From Photobacterium jeanii (GTDB taxonomy: Bacteria; Pseudomonadota; Gammaproteobacteria; Enterobacterales; Vibrionaceae), in contig NZ_LVHF01000027.1 in the NCBI RefSeq assembly GCF_001650345.1, forward strand, positions 1 to 64,000: a DNA stretch of 64,000 nt, read 5' to 3'. The notes beneath the pieces are model-generated. The model ran no database searches and was not told the origin of the DNA. It was given only the letters and a program-made list of their open reading frames with translations. Numbering within the stretch: position 1 is the stretch's first letter; the number at the start of each line of letters is the position of its first letter. Shown in pieces: positions 47,166 to 59,418 of this stretch. A program made the translations under genes and the position numbers.

Positions 47166-47675
47166 TTACTTCTTGATGCGTAGAACTGGAGTTTCACCCA
47201 CAGTTGTTGCGCCAGCAAGTTTGTTCAACTCTTTGATTTCGTCCATGTTAGAGATAACAACTGGAGTTAGAGTTGATTTTGCTTTTTCTTCTAGAAGAGC
47301 TAGATCGAATTCAATGATAGTGTCGCCCACTTTCACTGTTTGACCTTCTTCAGCGATACGAGTGAAGCCTTCGCCTTTTAGTTCAACAGTATCGATACCG
47401 AAGTGTACGAATAGCTCGATGCCGTCGTCAGATTCGATAGAGAAAGCGTGGTTAGTTTCAAAGATTTTACCGATAGTACCGCTTACTGGTGCAACCATTT
47501 TGTTGCCAGCAGGTTTAATTGCGATACCGTCACCAACGATTTTCTCTGCGAATACTACATCTGGCACGTCTTCGATGTTAACGATCTCACCAGATAGTGG
47601 AGCGATAATTTCAATTGCACCAGCTTCGTTGCTGTCGTCAGAAACTAGCTTCTTCAGTTTGTCAAACAGACCCAT
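47166..47675 (-). CDS. crr: PTS glucose-specific EIIA component
   Basis: The 169-residue protein matches EIIA-Glc, with His76 (ETNHAFSI) and the phosphorylated His91 ([11 protein letters not shown]), counting Met. It takes phosphate from HPr, feeds glucose and related PTS permeases, and signals carbon status to adenylate cyclase and to partners such as FrsA. It is last in ptsH-ptsI-crr. Confidence 0.97.
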   Translation of the reverse strand: MGLFDKLKKLVSDDSNEAGAIEIIAPLSGEIVNIEDVPDVVFAEKIVGDGIAIKPAGNKMVAPVSGTIGKIFETNHAFSIESDDGIELFVHFGIDTVELKGEGFTRIAEEGQTVKVGDTIIEFDLALLEEKAKSTLTPVVISNMDEIKELNKLAGATTVGETPVLRIKK

Positions 47676-47719
47676 AATGTTGCTCCTAAGCGTTGTTATT
47701 TTACCTTGTGGCTATTTTA

Positions 47720-49447
47720 TTAGCACATGGTCTTTTCTGCGATGAATTTTTCTACGTGAGCTTCGATTTCAGCTGCAGTTGGTAGAGCAAGTGCTTGCTC
47801 AGCCATAGCTTTAACATCAGCGAAGTTAGCATTACGGATAACTTTCTTGATGCGTGGAATCGAAATAGCACTCATGCTGAACTCGTCCAGACCCATACCT
47901 AGTAGAAGTAGGGTTGCACGCTCGTCACCTGCAAGCTCACCACACATACCTGTCCACTTACCTTCTTTGTGAGAAGCATCGATAACTTGCTTGATCACGG
48001 TAAGTACAGCAGGTGATAGCGGGTTGTATAGGTGAGAAATCAGCTCGTTACCACGGTCAACTGCTAGAGTATACTGGGTTAAGTCGTTTGTACCAATGCT
48101 AAAGAAAGCAACTTCTTTCGCTAGGTGATGCGCAACTGCAGCCGCTGCAGGTGTTTCCACCATTACACCGATTTCTAGTTCTTCGTCGAATGCTAGACCT
48201 TCTGCACGAAGCTCTGCTTTGTACTCTTCTAGTGCTGCTTTCAGTTCACGGATTTCCTCAACAGAGATAATCATTGGGAACATGATACGGATTTTACCGT
48301 GTGCAGATGCACGTAGGATAGCACGAAGCTGGTCGCGAAGGATTTGACGACGATCTAGGCTAATGCGGATTGCACGCCAACCCAGGAATGGGTTCATTTC
48401 TTGTGGAAGATCTAGGTATGGTAGATCTTTATCGCCACCGATATCCATTGTACGGATAATCACAGACTCGCCGTGCATTGCTTCAGCAACTTCTTTGTAA
48501 GCAACGTATTGCTCTTCTTCAGTTGGAAGCGCGTCGCGGTCCATGAATAGGAATTCTGTACGGTACAGACCAACGCCTTCACCGCCGTTACGGTTAACGC
48601 CGTCACAGTCTTTAACTGTACCAATGTTACCGCAAACTTCTACTTGCTTACCGTCTAGGGTAATTGCAGGTAGGTCTTTAAGTTTTGCTAACTCTTCTTT
48701 CTCTGCTAGGTATTCATCGCGAGTTGCTTTGAATTGCGCTAGCTCTTCTTCTGATGGGTTGATCACAACTTTGTTGTTGATTGCATCTAGCATCAGCATG
48801 TCGCCGTTTTTCACTTGCTTAGTGATATCGTTAGTACCAACGATAGCTGGAAGCTCTAGTGAACGCGCCATGATAGAAGTGTGAGAAGTACGACCACCGA
48901 TATCAGTGATGAAACCAAGTACGTAATCTAGGTTGATTTGAGCTGTTTCGGAAGGAGTTAGGTCGTTAGCAACAAGGATGACTTCCTCGTTGATAGCACT
49001 TAGGTTAACGATGTTGATGCCTAGTGCATTTTTTACAAAACGTGTACCGATATCACGGATATCTGTTGCACGCTCTTTTAGGTATTCGTCATCTAGCGAT
49101 TCTAGCGTTGAAGCTTGTTCTTCAATGATAGAGTGGATTGCTAGGTCAGCTGAAGCGTTGTTTTCTTTAATGAAGGCTATGATTTCTTCTTCAAGCTCTT
49201 CATCCTCAAGCAACATGATGTGACCTTCAAAGATCGCTTCTTTCTCTTCACCAAAGGTGATACGTGCTTTTTCTTTGATTGCTTCTAGTTGCTCAGATGA
49301 TTTTTTTCGAGCGTCGAAGAAACGTTGTACTTCGTTTTCGATCTGGTCTGCAGGGATAGATGACTTATTTAAGACAATCTCATCTTCTTGCAGGAGTAGT
49401 GCTTTACCGAAAGCAATACCCGGAGATGCCAGGATACCTGAAATCAT
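47720..49447 (-). CDS. ptsI: PTS enzyme I (phosphoenolpyruvate-protein phosphotransferase)
   Basis: The 575-residue protein has the active His189 in [13 protein letters not shown], the PEP-binding TEFLFMDR, and the C-terminal motif [15 protein letters not shown] ([11 protein letters not shown]). It phosphorylates HPr from PEP. It follows ptsH by 55 nt. Confidence 0.97.
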   Translation of the reverse strand: MISGILASPGIAFGKALLLQEDEIVLNKSSIPADQIENEVQRFFDARKKSSEQLEAIKEKARITFGEEKEAIFEGHIMLLEDEELEEEIIAFIKENNASADLAIHSIIEEQASTLESLDDEYLKERATDIRDIGTRFVKNALGINIVNLSAINEEVILVANDLTPSETAQINLDYVLGFITDIGGRTSHTSIMARSLELPAIVGTNDITKQVKNGDMLMLDAINNKVVINPSEEELAQFKATRDEYLAEKEELAKLKDLPAITLDGKQVEVCGNIGTVKDCDGVNRNGGEGVGLYRTEFLFMDRDALPTEEEQYVAYKEVAEAMHGESVIIRTMDIGGDKDLPYLDLPQEMNPFLGWRAIRISLDRRQILRDQLRAILRASAHGKIRIMFPMIISVEEIRELKAALEEYKAELRAEGLAFDEELEIGVMVETPAAAAVAHHLAKEVAFFSIGTNDLTQYTLAVDRGNELISHLYNPLSPAVLTVIKQVIDASHKEGKWTGMCGELAGDERATLLLLGMGLDEFSMSAISIPRIKKVIRNANFADVKAMAEQALALPTAAEIEAHVEKFIAEKTMC

Positions 49448-49502
49448 AGCCTTACCTTAACTTATTCTATAAAAACTAGGGACGTAATAAACGGTCTGCG
49501 AA

Positions 49503-49760
49503 TTAGTGCAGAGTGTCCATTAGAGCAACTAGGTGATCTACAGCTTCTTGAGCTTGAGCGCCTTCAGCAGAGATAGTTACTACAGTGCCTTTTACTAGAC
49601 CTAGAGTTTGTAGTTTGAATAGGCTTTTCGCGCTAGCGCTTTTACCGTTTGAAGTCACAGTGATGTCCGCATCGAATGCTTTAGCTTCTTTAACGAACTG
49701 AGCAGCTGGACGAGTGTGTAGGCCGTTTTCTGCTGTGATTTCAACTTGCTTCTGATACAT
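49503..49760 (-). CDS. ptsH: PTS phosphocarrier protein HPr
   Basis: The 85-residue protein has the active His15 in [12 protein letters not shown] and the Ser46-type region [13 protein letters not shown]. It carries phosphate from enzyme I to the sugar-specific EII proteins. It is first of ptsHI-crr; GGGGTGA precedes the ATG. Confidence 0.97.
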   Translation of the reverse strand: MYQKQVEITAENGLHTRPAAQFVKEAKAFDADITVTSNGKSASAKSLFKLQTLGLVKGTVVTISAEGAQAQEAVDHLVALMDTLH

Positions 49761-50008
49761 TTTTCACCCCGATATTTGAAATATTATGTAATCTTTGCGT
49801 AAAAATATTTTAGCTTATAGTAACTGAGATGGTTTGTTTATCTCGATGAATAAATTAACCAAGAGTTAGTCTAAATTGCTTAATCCAAGTCAAAGTTTGA
49901 TGAGTTATTTTGCCTTGGTTACATTAAATGGACTGATTTATGTCCTTTTATTTTGATGCTAAAAATAAAACGCCTCGGATTTATAGTAAAACCCCGTTTA
50001 AAAAGCAA

Positions 50009-50035
50009 CAAAAAAGCCCCCGAGGGAGCTTTTTT
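50009..50035 (-). terminator. Terminator of cysK (symmetric)
   Basis: AAAAAGC and GCTTTTT flank an inner CCC/GGG stem with one bulge, 37 nt beyond the cysK stop. Confidence 0.88.
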
Positions 50036-50071
50036 CGTCAACAAACTGTCATGAAACACGTAAAAGTGTGA

Positions 50072-51040
50072 TCACTGTTGGGTTTCTTTGTCTGTGAACA
50101 TACCCGCAAAGAGTGCCGTTGATAGGTAACGTTCACCTGAGCTTGGTAGGACCACAACGATGTTTTTATCAGCATATTCTGGTTTTGCGGCGATATTATT
50201 AGCAGCAACCACTGCAGCACCGGATGAAATACCAGCTAAGATGCCTTCTTCTTTCATCAAACGTTGTGCCATTTCAATGGCATCTTCGGAGCTAACACGC
50301 TCAACTTCGTCAATCAAATCCAATTCTAGGTTGCCAGGGATGAAACCTGCACCAATACCTTGGATTTTATGTGGCGCTGGCTGAATTTCATCGCCTGCAA
50401 GCGCCTGAGTGATGACTGGAGACTCTGTTGGTTCAACCGCAACGGTCGTGATTGCCTTGCCTTTGGTTTGCTTAATGAAGCGGCTTACACCCGTTAGGGT
50501 ACCGCCAGTACCAACACCAGAAACGAAGACATCGATTTCACCTTCGGTGGCATCCCAAATTTCAGGGCCTGTAGTTTTCTCGTGAATTTCAGGGTTAGCA
50601 GGGTTATTAAACTGTTGCAAAAGTAGGTATTGGCTAGGATTTGAAGCCACAATCTCTTCCGCTTTTTCAATTGCCCCTTTCATACCTTTTGGTGCTTCGG
50701 TTAGCACTAGGTTTGCGCCTAGGGCTTTAAGTAGCTTACGGCGCTCAAGACTCATGCTCTCAGGCATCGTAAGAGTCAGCTTATATCCACGAGCAGCTGC
50801 AACGTAAGCAAGGGCAATACCTGTGTTACCAGAAGTCGGCTCAACAAGCTCTACGCCTTCTTTTAGCGTCCCCTTTTTCTCCGCATCCCAAATCATATTG
50901 GCACCGATACGGCATTTCACGCTAAAGCTTGGGTTACGAGCTTCGATTTTTGCTAGGACTTTACCGTTACTTACGCGATTAAGGCGAACCAATGGCGTAT
51001 TACCAATGGTTAGAGTGTTATCTTCGTAAATTTTGCTCAT
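50072..51040 (-). CDS. cysK: Cysteine synthase A
   Basis: The 322-residue PLP enzyme has Lys42 in [11 protein letters not shown], the substrate loop [11 protein letters not shown] and the phosphate-binding [10 protein letters not shown]. It makes cysteine from O-acetylserine and sulfide. The order cysZ-cysK-ptsH matches E. coli. Confidence 0.97.
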   Translation of the reverse strand: MSKIYEDNTLTIGNTPLVRLNRVSNGKVLAKIEARNPSFSVKCRIGANMIWDAEKKGTLKEGVELVEPTSGNTGIALAYVAAARGYKLTLTMPESMSLERRKLLKALGANLVLTEAPKGMKGAIEKAEEIVASNPSQYLLLQQFNNPANPEIHEKTTGPEIWDATEGEIDVFVSGVGTGGTLTGVSRFIKQTKGKAITTVAVEPTESPVITQALAGDEIQPAPHKIQGIGAGFIPGNLELDLIDEVERVSSEDAIEMAQRLMKEEGILAGISSGAAVVAANNIAAKPEYADKNIVVVLPSSGERYLSTALFAGMFTDKETQQ

Positions 51041-51200
51041 GATTACCGTTCCTTCGTAACACGTTTCAACTTAAGACACTCTAAGCATAACCATGTTCTG
51101 TAATTTGCAAAGTAATTAATTGTTTAGCTGTTATAGCTAAAAGTTATATAGAACCAAGCTATAACAGCACAATTTCGATCTTGTTAACCGATGAACAAAA

Positions 51201-51959
51201 TTATGAACGGTAGTCTTCACGATAGTGATCGACCCACATCGCTGTTGCGCCACATACCGCGATAGGCATCACGAACAAGTTAAGAATCGGAGTCATAGTA
51301 AATAGCATCACTAAGCTACCGAAGCTGAGTGACTTACCGCGTTTAACCTTCAGCGCATCACGCATTGAGGTAAAAGGTACCTTGTGGTTATCAAACGGGT
51401 AGTCAGCGTATTGAATGGTCATCATCCAAGCACTGAATAGAAACCATAATACTGGGCCTAGTGTTTGGCCTATGGCTGGTATCCAAAGCAAAATCAGTAA
51501 ACCGATCGCTTTAGGTAAGTAGTATTTTAGTTTGATCCACTCACGCTTCATGATACGTGGAATGTCTTTCATTACTTCTTTGATGCCAGTATCTGGCTGT
51601 TTCTCACCAGTCAGTTTGGCTTCTAGTTGCTCGGCCAATAATCCATTGAACGGGGCGGCAATCCAGTTTGCTATGGTGCTAAAGAAGTAGGAGAAGGTCA
51701 CTAAAGTGGCGATAGCTAATAAAGGCCATAAAATGTAGCTCAACCAGCTAAGCCATTCCGGTAGCATAGCTAGCCACCCCGTGATCCATTGATCAAGCTG
51801 TGATAGGACAAAACCAAAGGCGCTTCCGAACAACAGAATATTCACCAATAAAGGCAGGATAACAAAACGACGTGTACCGGGCTCTAGCGCTAAAGATAGA
51901 CCACGGAAAAAGTAGCCAGCGCCGCTGATTGGGTCTTTAATCGGTGACTGTGTGTACAT
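51201..51959 (-). CDS. cysZ: Sulfate transporter CysZ
   Basis: The 252-residue inner-membrane protein begins [29 protein letters not shown], the CysZ signature, and carries several helices plus [14 protein letters not shown] and [10 protein letters not shown]. It admits sulfate for cysteine synthesis, which fits its position before cysK. It is divergent from zipA. Confidence 0.94.
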   Translation of the reverse strand: MYTQSPIKDPISGAGYFFRGLSLALEPGTRRFVILPLLVNILLFGSAFGFVLSQLDQWITGWLAMLPEWLSWLSYILWPLLAIATLVTFSYFFSTIANWIAAPFNGLLAEQLEAKLTGEKQPDTGIKEVMKDIPRIMKREWIKLKYYLPKAIGLLILLWIPAIGQTLGPVLWFLFSAWMMTIQYADYPFDNHKVPFTSMRDALKVKRGKSLSFGSLVMLFTMTPILNLFVMPIAVCGATAMWVDHYREDYRS

Positions 51960-52440
51960 GCTTGCTCCTTGAGGGCTCTATAAACAGTGAAAAAAGGGGA
52001 TGAGCCTGCCTGCATGGTACAATACCTCTCACAAATATTCGATTGCCAAGCATTAGTAATGACGTTAGCCCTGAATATAAGTTAACGGTTGAATATGTCT
52101 TTCGTTTGAAAAGTAATCAAAAATGCGCACAAAGGCACGATATTCAATGATTCTACGGTTAGATGTTCTCATTGGTTAGTGAGTTTTGATAAAGTAACCC
52201 AGCCAGTATGCTTTTTTCGGCTAAGTCGCAGGAAGTGATGGCACTGCACAAAGGATGAATTAGGTCATAAGATGTGATCCTGATTACGCTCTGTTAACGT
52301 CAGTGTGCTAATAAATAATGGTGGATTGAGTTAGCTGCTGAGTATGGTAATACTTAGTGCTAACGGATAAATGTTTAACAAAGTTACTTCGCTAGGGTCG
52401 GTGACTCTCAGGGATAACAAGCTAAATTTTAGAGTATTGT
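51960..52440. promoter_or_regulatory. Divergent cysZ-zipA control region
   Basis: This 481-nt gap separates divergent cysZ and zipA and must hold both promoters. No gene is evident and I cannot place convincing hexamers or a CysB site. Confidence 0.45.
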
Positions 52441-53754
52441 ATGGCGGAATTGCGTCTGGTTCTTATTATTGTTGGTGCGTTGGCGATCTCTGCGCTGTTG
52501 TTACATGGCCTTTGGACAAGTCGAAGAGAGAAACCGACGAAGTTTGGTGATAAACCTAAGCCTGTTGGTAAGCTTGAAAGCGAGCAGTCTTTCGATGCTG
52601 AAGGTTTCGATCAACATGGTGTTGGTAGTGTTCGCGTAAAAGGTACGGATAATCCTGCGCCTAATACGCCACCGCAGCCAAGCGGGGCGATCAATTTCGG
52701 TCAGAAAATAGAGGCAGATCCTCTATTAGACTCAGCTCCAGTAAAAGCGGAGCCTGCACAAGACTTACCTCCTATTTCAGCGCAACCAGAGCCGCAAGCC
52801 CCTATTGCAGCCCAAGCGACGGTTGATCAAGTTACAGCTGAGCAAGCTGTAGTTAACCAAGCTACGCAGGCACAATCTTCTGTTCAAGCACCTGTGCAGA
52901 GTCAGCCAGTTGAAGCCCCTCAAGTGGCTCAACACCATAAACCGGTTTCGCACGATAATGAGCCAGGTTTGGGTAATCTCGATCTTGTTTCTGAAGAACC
53001 TGTTGCGAAACAACAGCCACAAGAATTACAAGCACAGGCACAGCCAGTGTCACCTGTTGCACAACCTGAGCCAGCACCTCAAGCTGCGGTGACAACAACA
53101 GCATCAGTACCACAAGAGTCAGTGGCTGAAGCTGCTACTGCGAAGGTTGAAACGGAAAGCGTCGTTATTGAAGAGCCTGTTGTGATTGAAGAAAGCGCAG
53201 CAGAACCAGCGCTTGATGGTGAGACAATCATTGTGTCTGACACTGAAGTGATGACGCAGACTTCAGCGGAAGCTGAGCCACAACAAACCGAAGTACAACC
53301 TGAAGCTGTTGTTGAGCCAGAACCTGAGCCAGCACCGCTTGAGCGTTCATACATTGCGCTTAATGTTCATGCCCGTAATGGTGAATTACTTCGAGGCGCG
53401 AAATTATTCGGTCTTCTTGAACGTCATGGTCTAATTTTCGGTGAGAATTCGGTTTATCACCGTCATGCTGATAAAGCAGGTTTAGAGCCGACGATTTTCA
53501 CTGTTACTAATATGGTACACCCGGGGAACTTCCCTCAGCATAACATTGAGCAATTTGAAACTCCGGGCATTGCCTTCTATCTCATGCTGCCATGTCATGG
53601 TCGCGCAGATATGAATTTCAACAACATGCTACGTACAGTACAGCTTGTTGCTGACGAACTCAGTGCCGATGTATTGGATCAGGATCGTAATATGATCACG
53701 CCGCATCGTATTAATGAATATCGTGAGAAAGCGAAGTTCTACACTCAGGCGTAA
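52441..53754 (+). CDS. zipA: Cell division protein ZipA
   Basis: The 437-residue protein has an N-terminal membrane helix (LVLIIVGALAISALLLHGLW), a basic stretch and a long Pro/Gln/Ala/Glu linker (about residues 75-300). The C-terminal FtsZ-binding domain includes YIALNVHARNGELLRGAKL and ENSVYHRH. It tethers FtsZ to the inner membrane. The linker is longer than that of E. coli ZipA (328 residues in all). Confidence 0.95.
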   Translation: MAELRLVLIIVGALAISALLLHGLWTSRREKPTKFGDKPKPVGKLESEQSFDAEGFDQHGVGSVRVKGTDNPAPNTPPQPSGAINFGQKIEADPLLDSAPVKAEPAQDLPPISAQPEPQAPIAAQATVDQVTAEQAVVNQATQAQSSVQAPVQSQPVEAPQVAQHHKPVSHDNEPGLGNLDLVSEEPVAKQQPQELQAQAQPVSPVAQPEPAPQAAVTTTASVPQESVAEAATAKVETESVVIEEPVVIEESAAEPALDGETIIVSDTEVMTQTSAEAEPQQTEVQPEAVVEPEPEPAPLERSYIALNVHARNGELLRGAKLFGLLERHGLIFGENSVYHRHADKAGLEPTIFTVTNMVHPGNFPQHNIEQFETPGIAFYLMLPCHGRADMNFNNMLRTVQLVADELSADVLDQDRNMITPHRINEYREKAKFYTQA

Positions 53755-53779
53755 TTAGCGAGTTTCGCAAAAGTTTGAT

Positions 53780-53809
53780 AAGTGGGCTCCTTTGGGAGCC
53801 CACTTTTTT
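53780..53809 (+). terminator. Terminator of zipA
   Basis: AGTGGGCTCC and GGAGCCCACT pair around a short loop and are followed by T residues. Confidence 0.92.
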
Positions 53810-53866
53810 ATTTAATGCGTTGTCATTGCTTGGTATAACCTTGGCAACAACAGAAAGTATATGTGA

Positions 53867-55891
<2,025 letters not shown>

Positions 55892-55965
55892 TGAGAATTG
55901 CTTTTCTGAGCAAGTGATATACGCAGAGTTTATTGCTTAGAGACAGAATAAATATCCAATTATAT

Positions 55966-55999
55966 AAACGCACTGGGGTAATTCTTGGTGCGTTTTTTT
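55966..55999 (+). terminator. Terminator of ligA
   Basis: AAACGCAC and GTGCGTTT pair across a 14-nt loop and are followed by seven T. Confidence 0.8.
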
Positions 56000-56410
56000 A
56001 TATTTACGATTTAAATCAGCCGATATTACGCTCTGATTTTATTCGAGCGACATCAGCTGTTTTTTTACAAATCAAAGAGGTGTGATCAATTCGATCCTTA
56101 GACTGCAAATAGATAAGAATAGAAAATGGTTTTTCGTGTTCTTTCATGTTTTATGTTTTTTTATGTTTTTAAGTTGTTGAAAATAAATAGGTTTTATTTT
56201 TGTTGATAATGAAATAAGTAAAGATTAGAGGTGGATCACTGTTAGCGATAAAGTTTGCACTCAGTCATATTTTTTAAACAATAAATTAAGTTCTAATTGA
56301 TGTTTTGCGCTGCGAAAGTAGTCTTGTTGGTGAGGTGAATGAACGAATTCACAAACTAAAAAAATATGATTTAGCTGATTTTAGAAATTTAGCTTACATA
56401 TTGGGAGAGT
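56000..56410 (+). promoter_or_regulatory. AT-rich upstream region of the first porin gene
   Basis: About 410 nt with no gene. It contains TTTATGTTTTTTTA (56150-56163), identical to a 14-mer upstream of the second porin at 59231-59244. The porin promoter should lie here. Confidence 0.5.
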
Positions 56411-56413
56411 TAC

Positions 56414-56478
56414 TTTGAGCCTTCGGCGGCCAACCTTTTCAGGCTCAAGTAAACAGCTAATATTTTAGGAGTTATTCC
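56414..56478 (+). promoter_or_regulatory. Structured leader of the first porin gene
   Basis: TTGAGCCT (56415-56422) and AGGCTCAA (56441-56448) form a stem whose loop displays CGGCGGCCAAC (56424-56434). AGCTAATATTTTAGGAG and the ATG follow. The same loop motif, at the same 55-nt distance from ATG, occurs before the second porin with a different stem. Confidence 0.75.
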
Positions 56479-57609
56479 ATGGGAAAATTATTCAAGCGTT
56501 CCGTTCTTGGCGTTGCCGTTGCAGCAGCAGCGTTAGTATCAACAGGCGTTCAAGCAAAACCAGCGACTGATACGGTTGATCTTTATGGTCAAATCGCAGT
56601 TTCTGTTTGGCAACTTGGTGAAGATAAAATTGGTGGCGGCGATGCGCCAATTAAAGTAGAGAATGAATCTCGCTTTGGTCTTCGTGGTTCGCACGATTTA
56701 GCTCGCGGTCCAATTCTATTCTGGCAAATGGAAGGTGGTAACGTTGCTGATGATGGTCAAGGTTCTGGCCTAGGTGTACGTGACACATTCGTTGGTTTGG
56801 ATTTTGAAGATGCTGGTAAAATTCGTTTAGGTCGTATGCTTACGCCTCTTTACGAAATCATTGACTGGCCATACTCAGGTCAATCTGCAGGTAAAATCTT
56901 TGATGGCGGCGGTGATATCATTGGTGGTGCGCGTTACGACCGTCAATCAAACATGATTCGCTACGACTCAGCTAACTACAGTGGCTTCTCGTTCAATTTA
57001 GCGGCTGGTCGTGGTACTGAAAGTAACAAAGATTCTAACTTCTTTGGTATCGGTGCACACTACTCAATCGCAATGTTTACCTTCCATGCTGGTTATGAAG
57101 GCGGTCAGGATCGCAGTGTAAGCGATTTGGATTCTCTATACAGCGCATGGTTGAAGCAAGAACCAGGTGTGACTCCAACACCATCTGGCATTGAAGGTAG
57201 CACAACATCTGATACTCAAGCTTACTTGCTAGGTTTTGAAGTTAACTTAGAAGACTTTGCATTTAATGCGGCTTATAAACATGAACAAGCTGATTATGAA
57301 GATGCAGATTTTGAATATAAAGGCGTTACATACGAAGTTCGTGGCTTAGATCTTAAGCAAGGTAGTTACTCGCTAGGTGCTATCTACAACGGTGTAGAAA
57401 ACTGGCAATTTAAACTTAACTACGCAGCTAACTTAGATGTGAAAGCGAGTGGTACTGAGCTAGACAATACTGCTGACTCAATTATTTCAGCACAAGCACA
57501 ATACTTCTTAGATGATTCAGCTCTTACTTACTTACGTCCGTATGTAATTGAAAAAGATGGCTCAGACCGTGAATTCGGTTGGGGCGCAGGTATTGAATAC
57601 TACTTCTAG
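56479..57609 (+). CDS. General porin, paralogue 1
   Basis: The 376-residue protein has a signal peptide (cleavage near VQA-KP) and a gram-negative porin barrel: DLYGQIAVSVWQLG, ESRFGLRGSHDL, RDTFVGLDFEDAGKIRLGR, ending EYYF. The eyelet-type loop lies around LTPLYEIIDWPYSGQSAG. It forms trimeric outer membrane channels. It is closely related to the gene at 59419-60558 in leader and in the RLGRxLTPxYExIDWP core. Confidence 0.9.
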   Translation: MGKLFKRSVLGVAVAAAALVSTGVQAKPATDTVDLYGQIAVSVWQLGEDKIGGGDAPIKVENESRFGLRGSHDLARGPILFWQMEGGNVADDGQGSGLGVRDTFVGLDFEDAGKIRLGRMLTPLYEIIDWPYSGQSAGKIFDGGGDIIGGARYDRQSNMIRYDSANYSGFSFNLAAGRGTESNKDSNFFGIGAHYSIAMFTFHAGYEGGQDRSVSDLDSLYSAWLKQEPGVTPTPSGIEGSTTSDTQAYLLGFEVNLEDFAFNAAYKHEQADYEDADFEYKGVTYEVRGLDLKQGSYSLGAIYNGVENWQFKLNYAANLDVKASGTELDNTADSIISAQAQYFLDDSALTYLRPYVIEKDGSDREFGWGAGIEYYF

Positions 57610-57650
57610 ACCCTATATTCAATACTACTACTGCTGAGTTCTTTAAATTT

Positions 57651-57678
57651 GACCGGTTGTTATCAGCCGGTCTTTTTT
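57651..57678 (+). terminator. Terminator of the first porin gene
   Basis: GACCGG and CCGGTC pair across a 10-nt loop and are followed by six T. Confidence 0.85.
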
Positions 57679-58018
57679 GTTTTAAGCGTTAAAAACTGTT
57701 GGAGGATTTTGTTTTCTTCATTGCTAAATTGGCATGATTACTTCTCTTTCTGTTTTGCTTTGTAACTATGTATCTCAGCTGTATTTAACTAGCCCACATG
57801 AAATGTAGTATTTCCTTCTATTCTTCACTACCTCCCGTTACAGCTTCGCTATTTATCTTTCTTTTCATAATAGATGCTTACCCGTGAAATCATTTGAGCC
57901 GTTATTTATCTTTATTTGTAACGGCTTGTATTGGAAGAGCTTGTTTCTACTTGTTTGGTTTTTGATGGTGAATAAAGCAAGGAACAAGGTAAGGGAAGTC
58001 TTTAATGTGTGGTGGATA
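57679..58018. other. Gap of about 340 nt, no gene seen
   Basis: It lies between the porin and DUF2057 terminators, which converge on it. I see no coding frame or notable repeat. Confidence 0.6.
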
Positions 58019-58042
58019 TAAAAAACGCCCGGAAGGGCGTTT
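58019..58042 (-). terminator. Terminator of DUF2057 gene A
   Basis: AAACGCCC-ggaa-GGGCGTTT with flanking A residues that give T on the reverse transcript. Confidence 0.85.
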
Positions 58043-58084
58043 AATTCTTAGTGACAGTAAAGAAATTTATTCGACTAATATTGA

Positions 58085-58762
58085 TCAGTTAATATTCGTT
58101 ACCGCCCAGCTTAGAAACTCTTTCTTCGTATTTTCATCGGCTTGCTCGAACCAATGACGAAGCATGATTGCCGGATCAGCATTGCTATCACTGACTGCAA
58201 CTTTTTTAGTTGGTACTGTTTTTTGTACTTTTGGTTGAGCTGTTGTTTGTGCGACAGCAACAGGTGCGGCGACGTATGCAGTGGCTGCTATACCATTGGT
58301 TTTATTGTAACGCTCAACGAGTGAGACAAAATCTGGCGAAATATCTAATCCGGTATTTAAGTTGTCGTGTGCGACTTCAATGGCTTTACCATTTTTGGTG
58401 ATGGTAAAAGTTGGCGCTCTATTATAATCGCGACCTTGATCTAGCGTTTCAATGTTGGGGATATCAAGCTTGAGTGTCGCGTCCATTGCATCAAAGCGAG
58501 CAACCACTGCGGTTGATTTATATTTCGTTTTTAAACTGCCTGACTCACGAACGATTTTAGCAATACGGAATGCTATCTGATTGGTACCGTCAGGTAATTG
58601 AATTTGTGGTTGGTGATCAAAGCCAAACATAGATGCGCCAGCATCTTGTTCATTAACGACTAGCAGTTGAACACCTCGTGGAATTTCGAGTGTGACTTCT
58701 GCCATAGCTGAAGGTGCAAGCGGTAATAAAAGTGCCGCAAGTGCTAACGGTTTTACCTTCAT
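58085..58762 (-). CDS. DUF2057 (YccT/UPF0319-like) periplasmic protein A
   Basis: The 225-residue protein has a signal peptide (cleavage near SAMA-EV) and the DUF2057 pattern VTLEIPRGVQLLVVNEQDA, then LPDGTNQIAFRI and TFTITKNGKA. The C-terminus (MLRHWFEQADENTKKEFLSW) recurs in the second DUF2057 protein of this window. GGGAGAA lies before ATG 58762; the frame is open 38 codons further back but without a signal-like start. Function is unknown. Confidence 0.82.
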   Translation of the reverse strand: MKVKPLALAALLLPLAPSAMAEVTLEIPRGVQLLVVNEQDAGASMFGFDHQPQIQLPDGTNQIAFRIAKIVRESGSLKTKYKSTAVVARFDAMDATLKLDIPNIETLDQGRDYNRAPTFTITKNGKAIEVAHDNLNTGLDISPDFVSLVERYNKTNGIAATAYVAAPVAVAQTTAQPKVQKTVPTKKVAVSDSNADPAIMLRHWFEQADENTKKEFLSWAVTNIN

Positions 58763-59350
58763 TGTGTTCTCCCTGAAAGGACTCGCGTTATGAAAAGCGG
58801 TCGTCCATGCATAGTTAATTCGTTCTACAATTTTACGTTGCTTAGCAGTGACAAAGAAGTGAATTTCATTTTCCAACCGATGAACTCAGAGCTTAGTCAC
58901 ACCCTGTGATATCAAGCTGATAGCTTTAGCTTCGGAGATGTTTATAGACATTGATTAGGGGATTGTCTGCCTTAAATTAAGAGCATCACTAGCCACCTTA
59001 ATGAGATCCTCAAATTAAGTAAGTTCATTTTTTTCTAAACGAATTCGATATAGGTCACCTTTTTGACTCATAAAAAAACTAAACCTCTCAACGCTTTTCT
59101 CAAAACATCTAAATTTTGATCGTTTTGGTGTTTTGTTGCAGCCAAATTTGCGAGAAGGGGCACGGAAAACGTCTTCTTCTTATCTGAAGTGTAAATTAGG
59201 TTTTTAGATTAAGTGTTTGTTTTTATTTGCTTTATGTTTTTTTACTTGTTGGGGTTTTGAAGCGGTTCATGCTTTTTCTCGCTTTGTATTTGTGGCGTGA
59301 AAAAAGCGAGTAGTCTTATCCGTGTTCTCAATATGAAACATTAAATTTCA
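58763..59350. promoter_or_regulatory. Region between DUF2057 A and the second porin
   Basis: About 590 nt between divergent genes, AT-rich, without a coding frame. It holds the 14-mer TTTATGTTTTTTTA at 59231-59244, which is shared with the first porin. Both promoters must lie here. Confidence 0.5.
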
Positions 59351-59352
59351 TT

Positions 59353-59418
59353 GTGCTAACCTCCGGCGGCCAACAGAGGTAAGTGCATGAATCCAGCTAA
59401 TATTTTTAGGAGCTTTCC
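59353..59418 (+). promoter_or_regulatory. Structured leader of the second porin gene
   Basis: ACCTC (59359-59363) and GAGGT (59376-59380) enclose a loop CGGCGGCCAACA. The stem extends outward with one A-A mismatch to about 59353/59386. AGCTAATATTTTTAGGAG and the ATG follow. The 11-nt loop motif is 55 nt before the ATG, as in the first porin. Confidence 0.75.

Noticed and set aside
49761..50008. Promoter hexamers for ptsH (TTGACT with TAGACT)
   Set aside because: The spacing is only 15 nt and other weak pairs exist in the AT-rich region, so I could not choose one.
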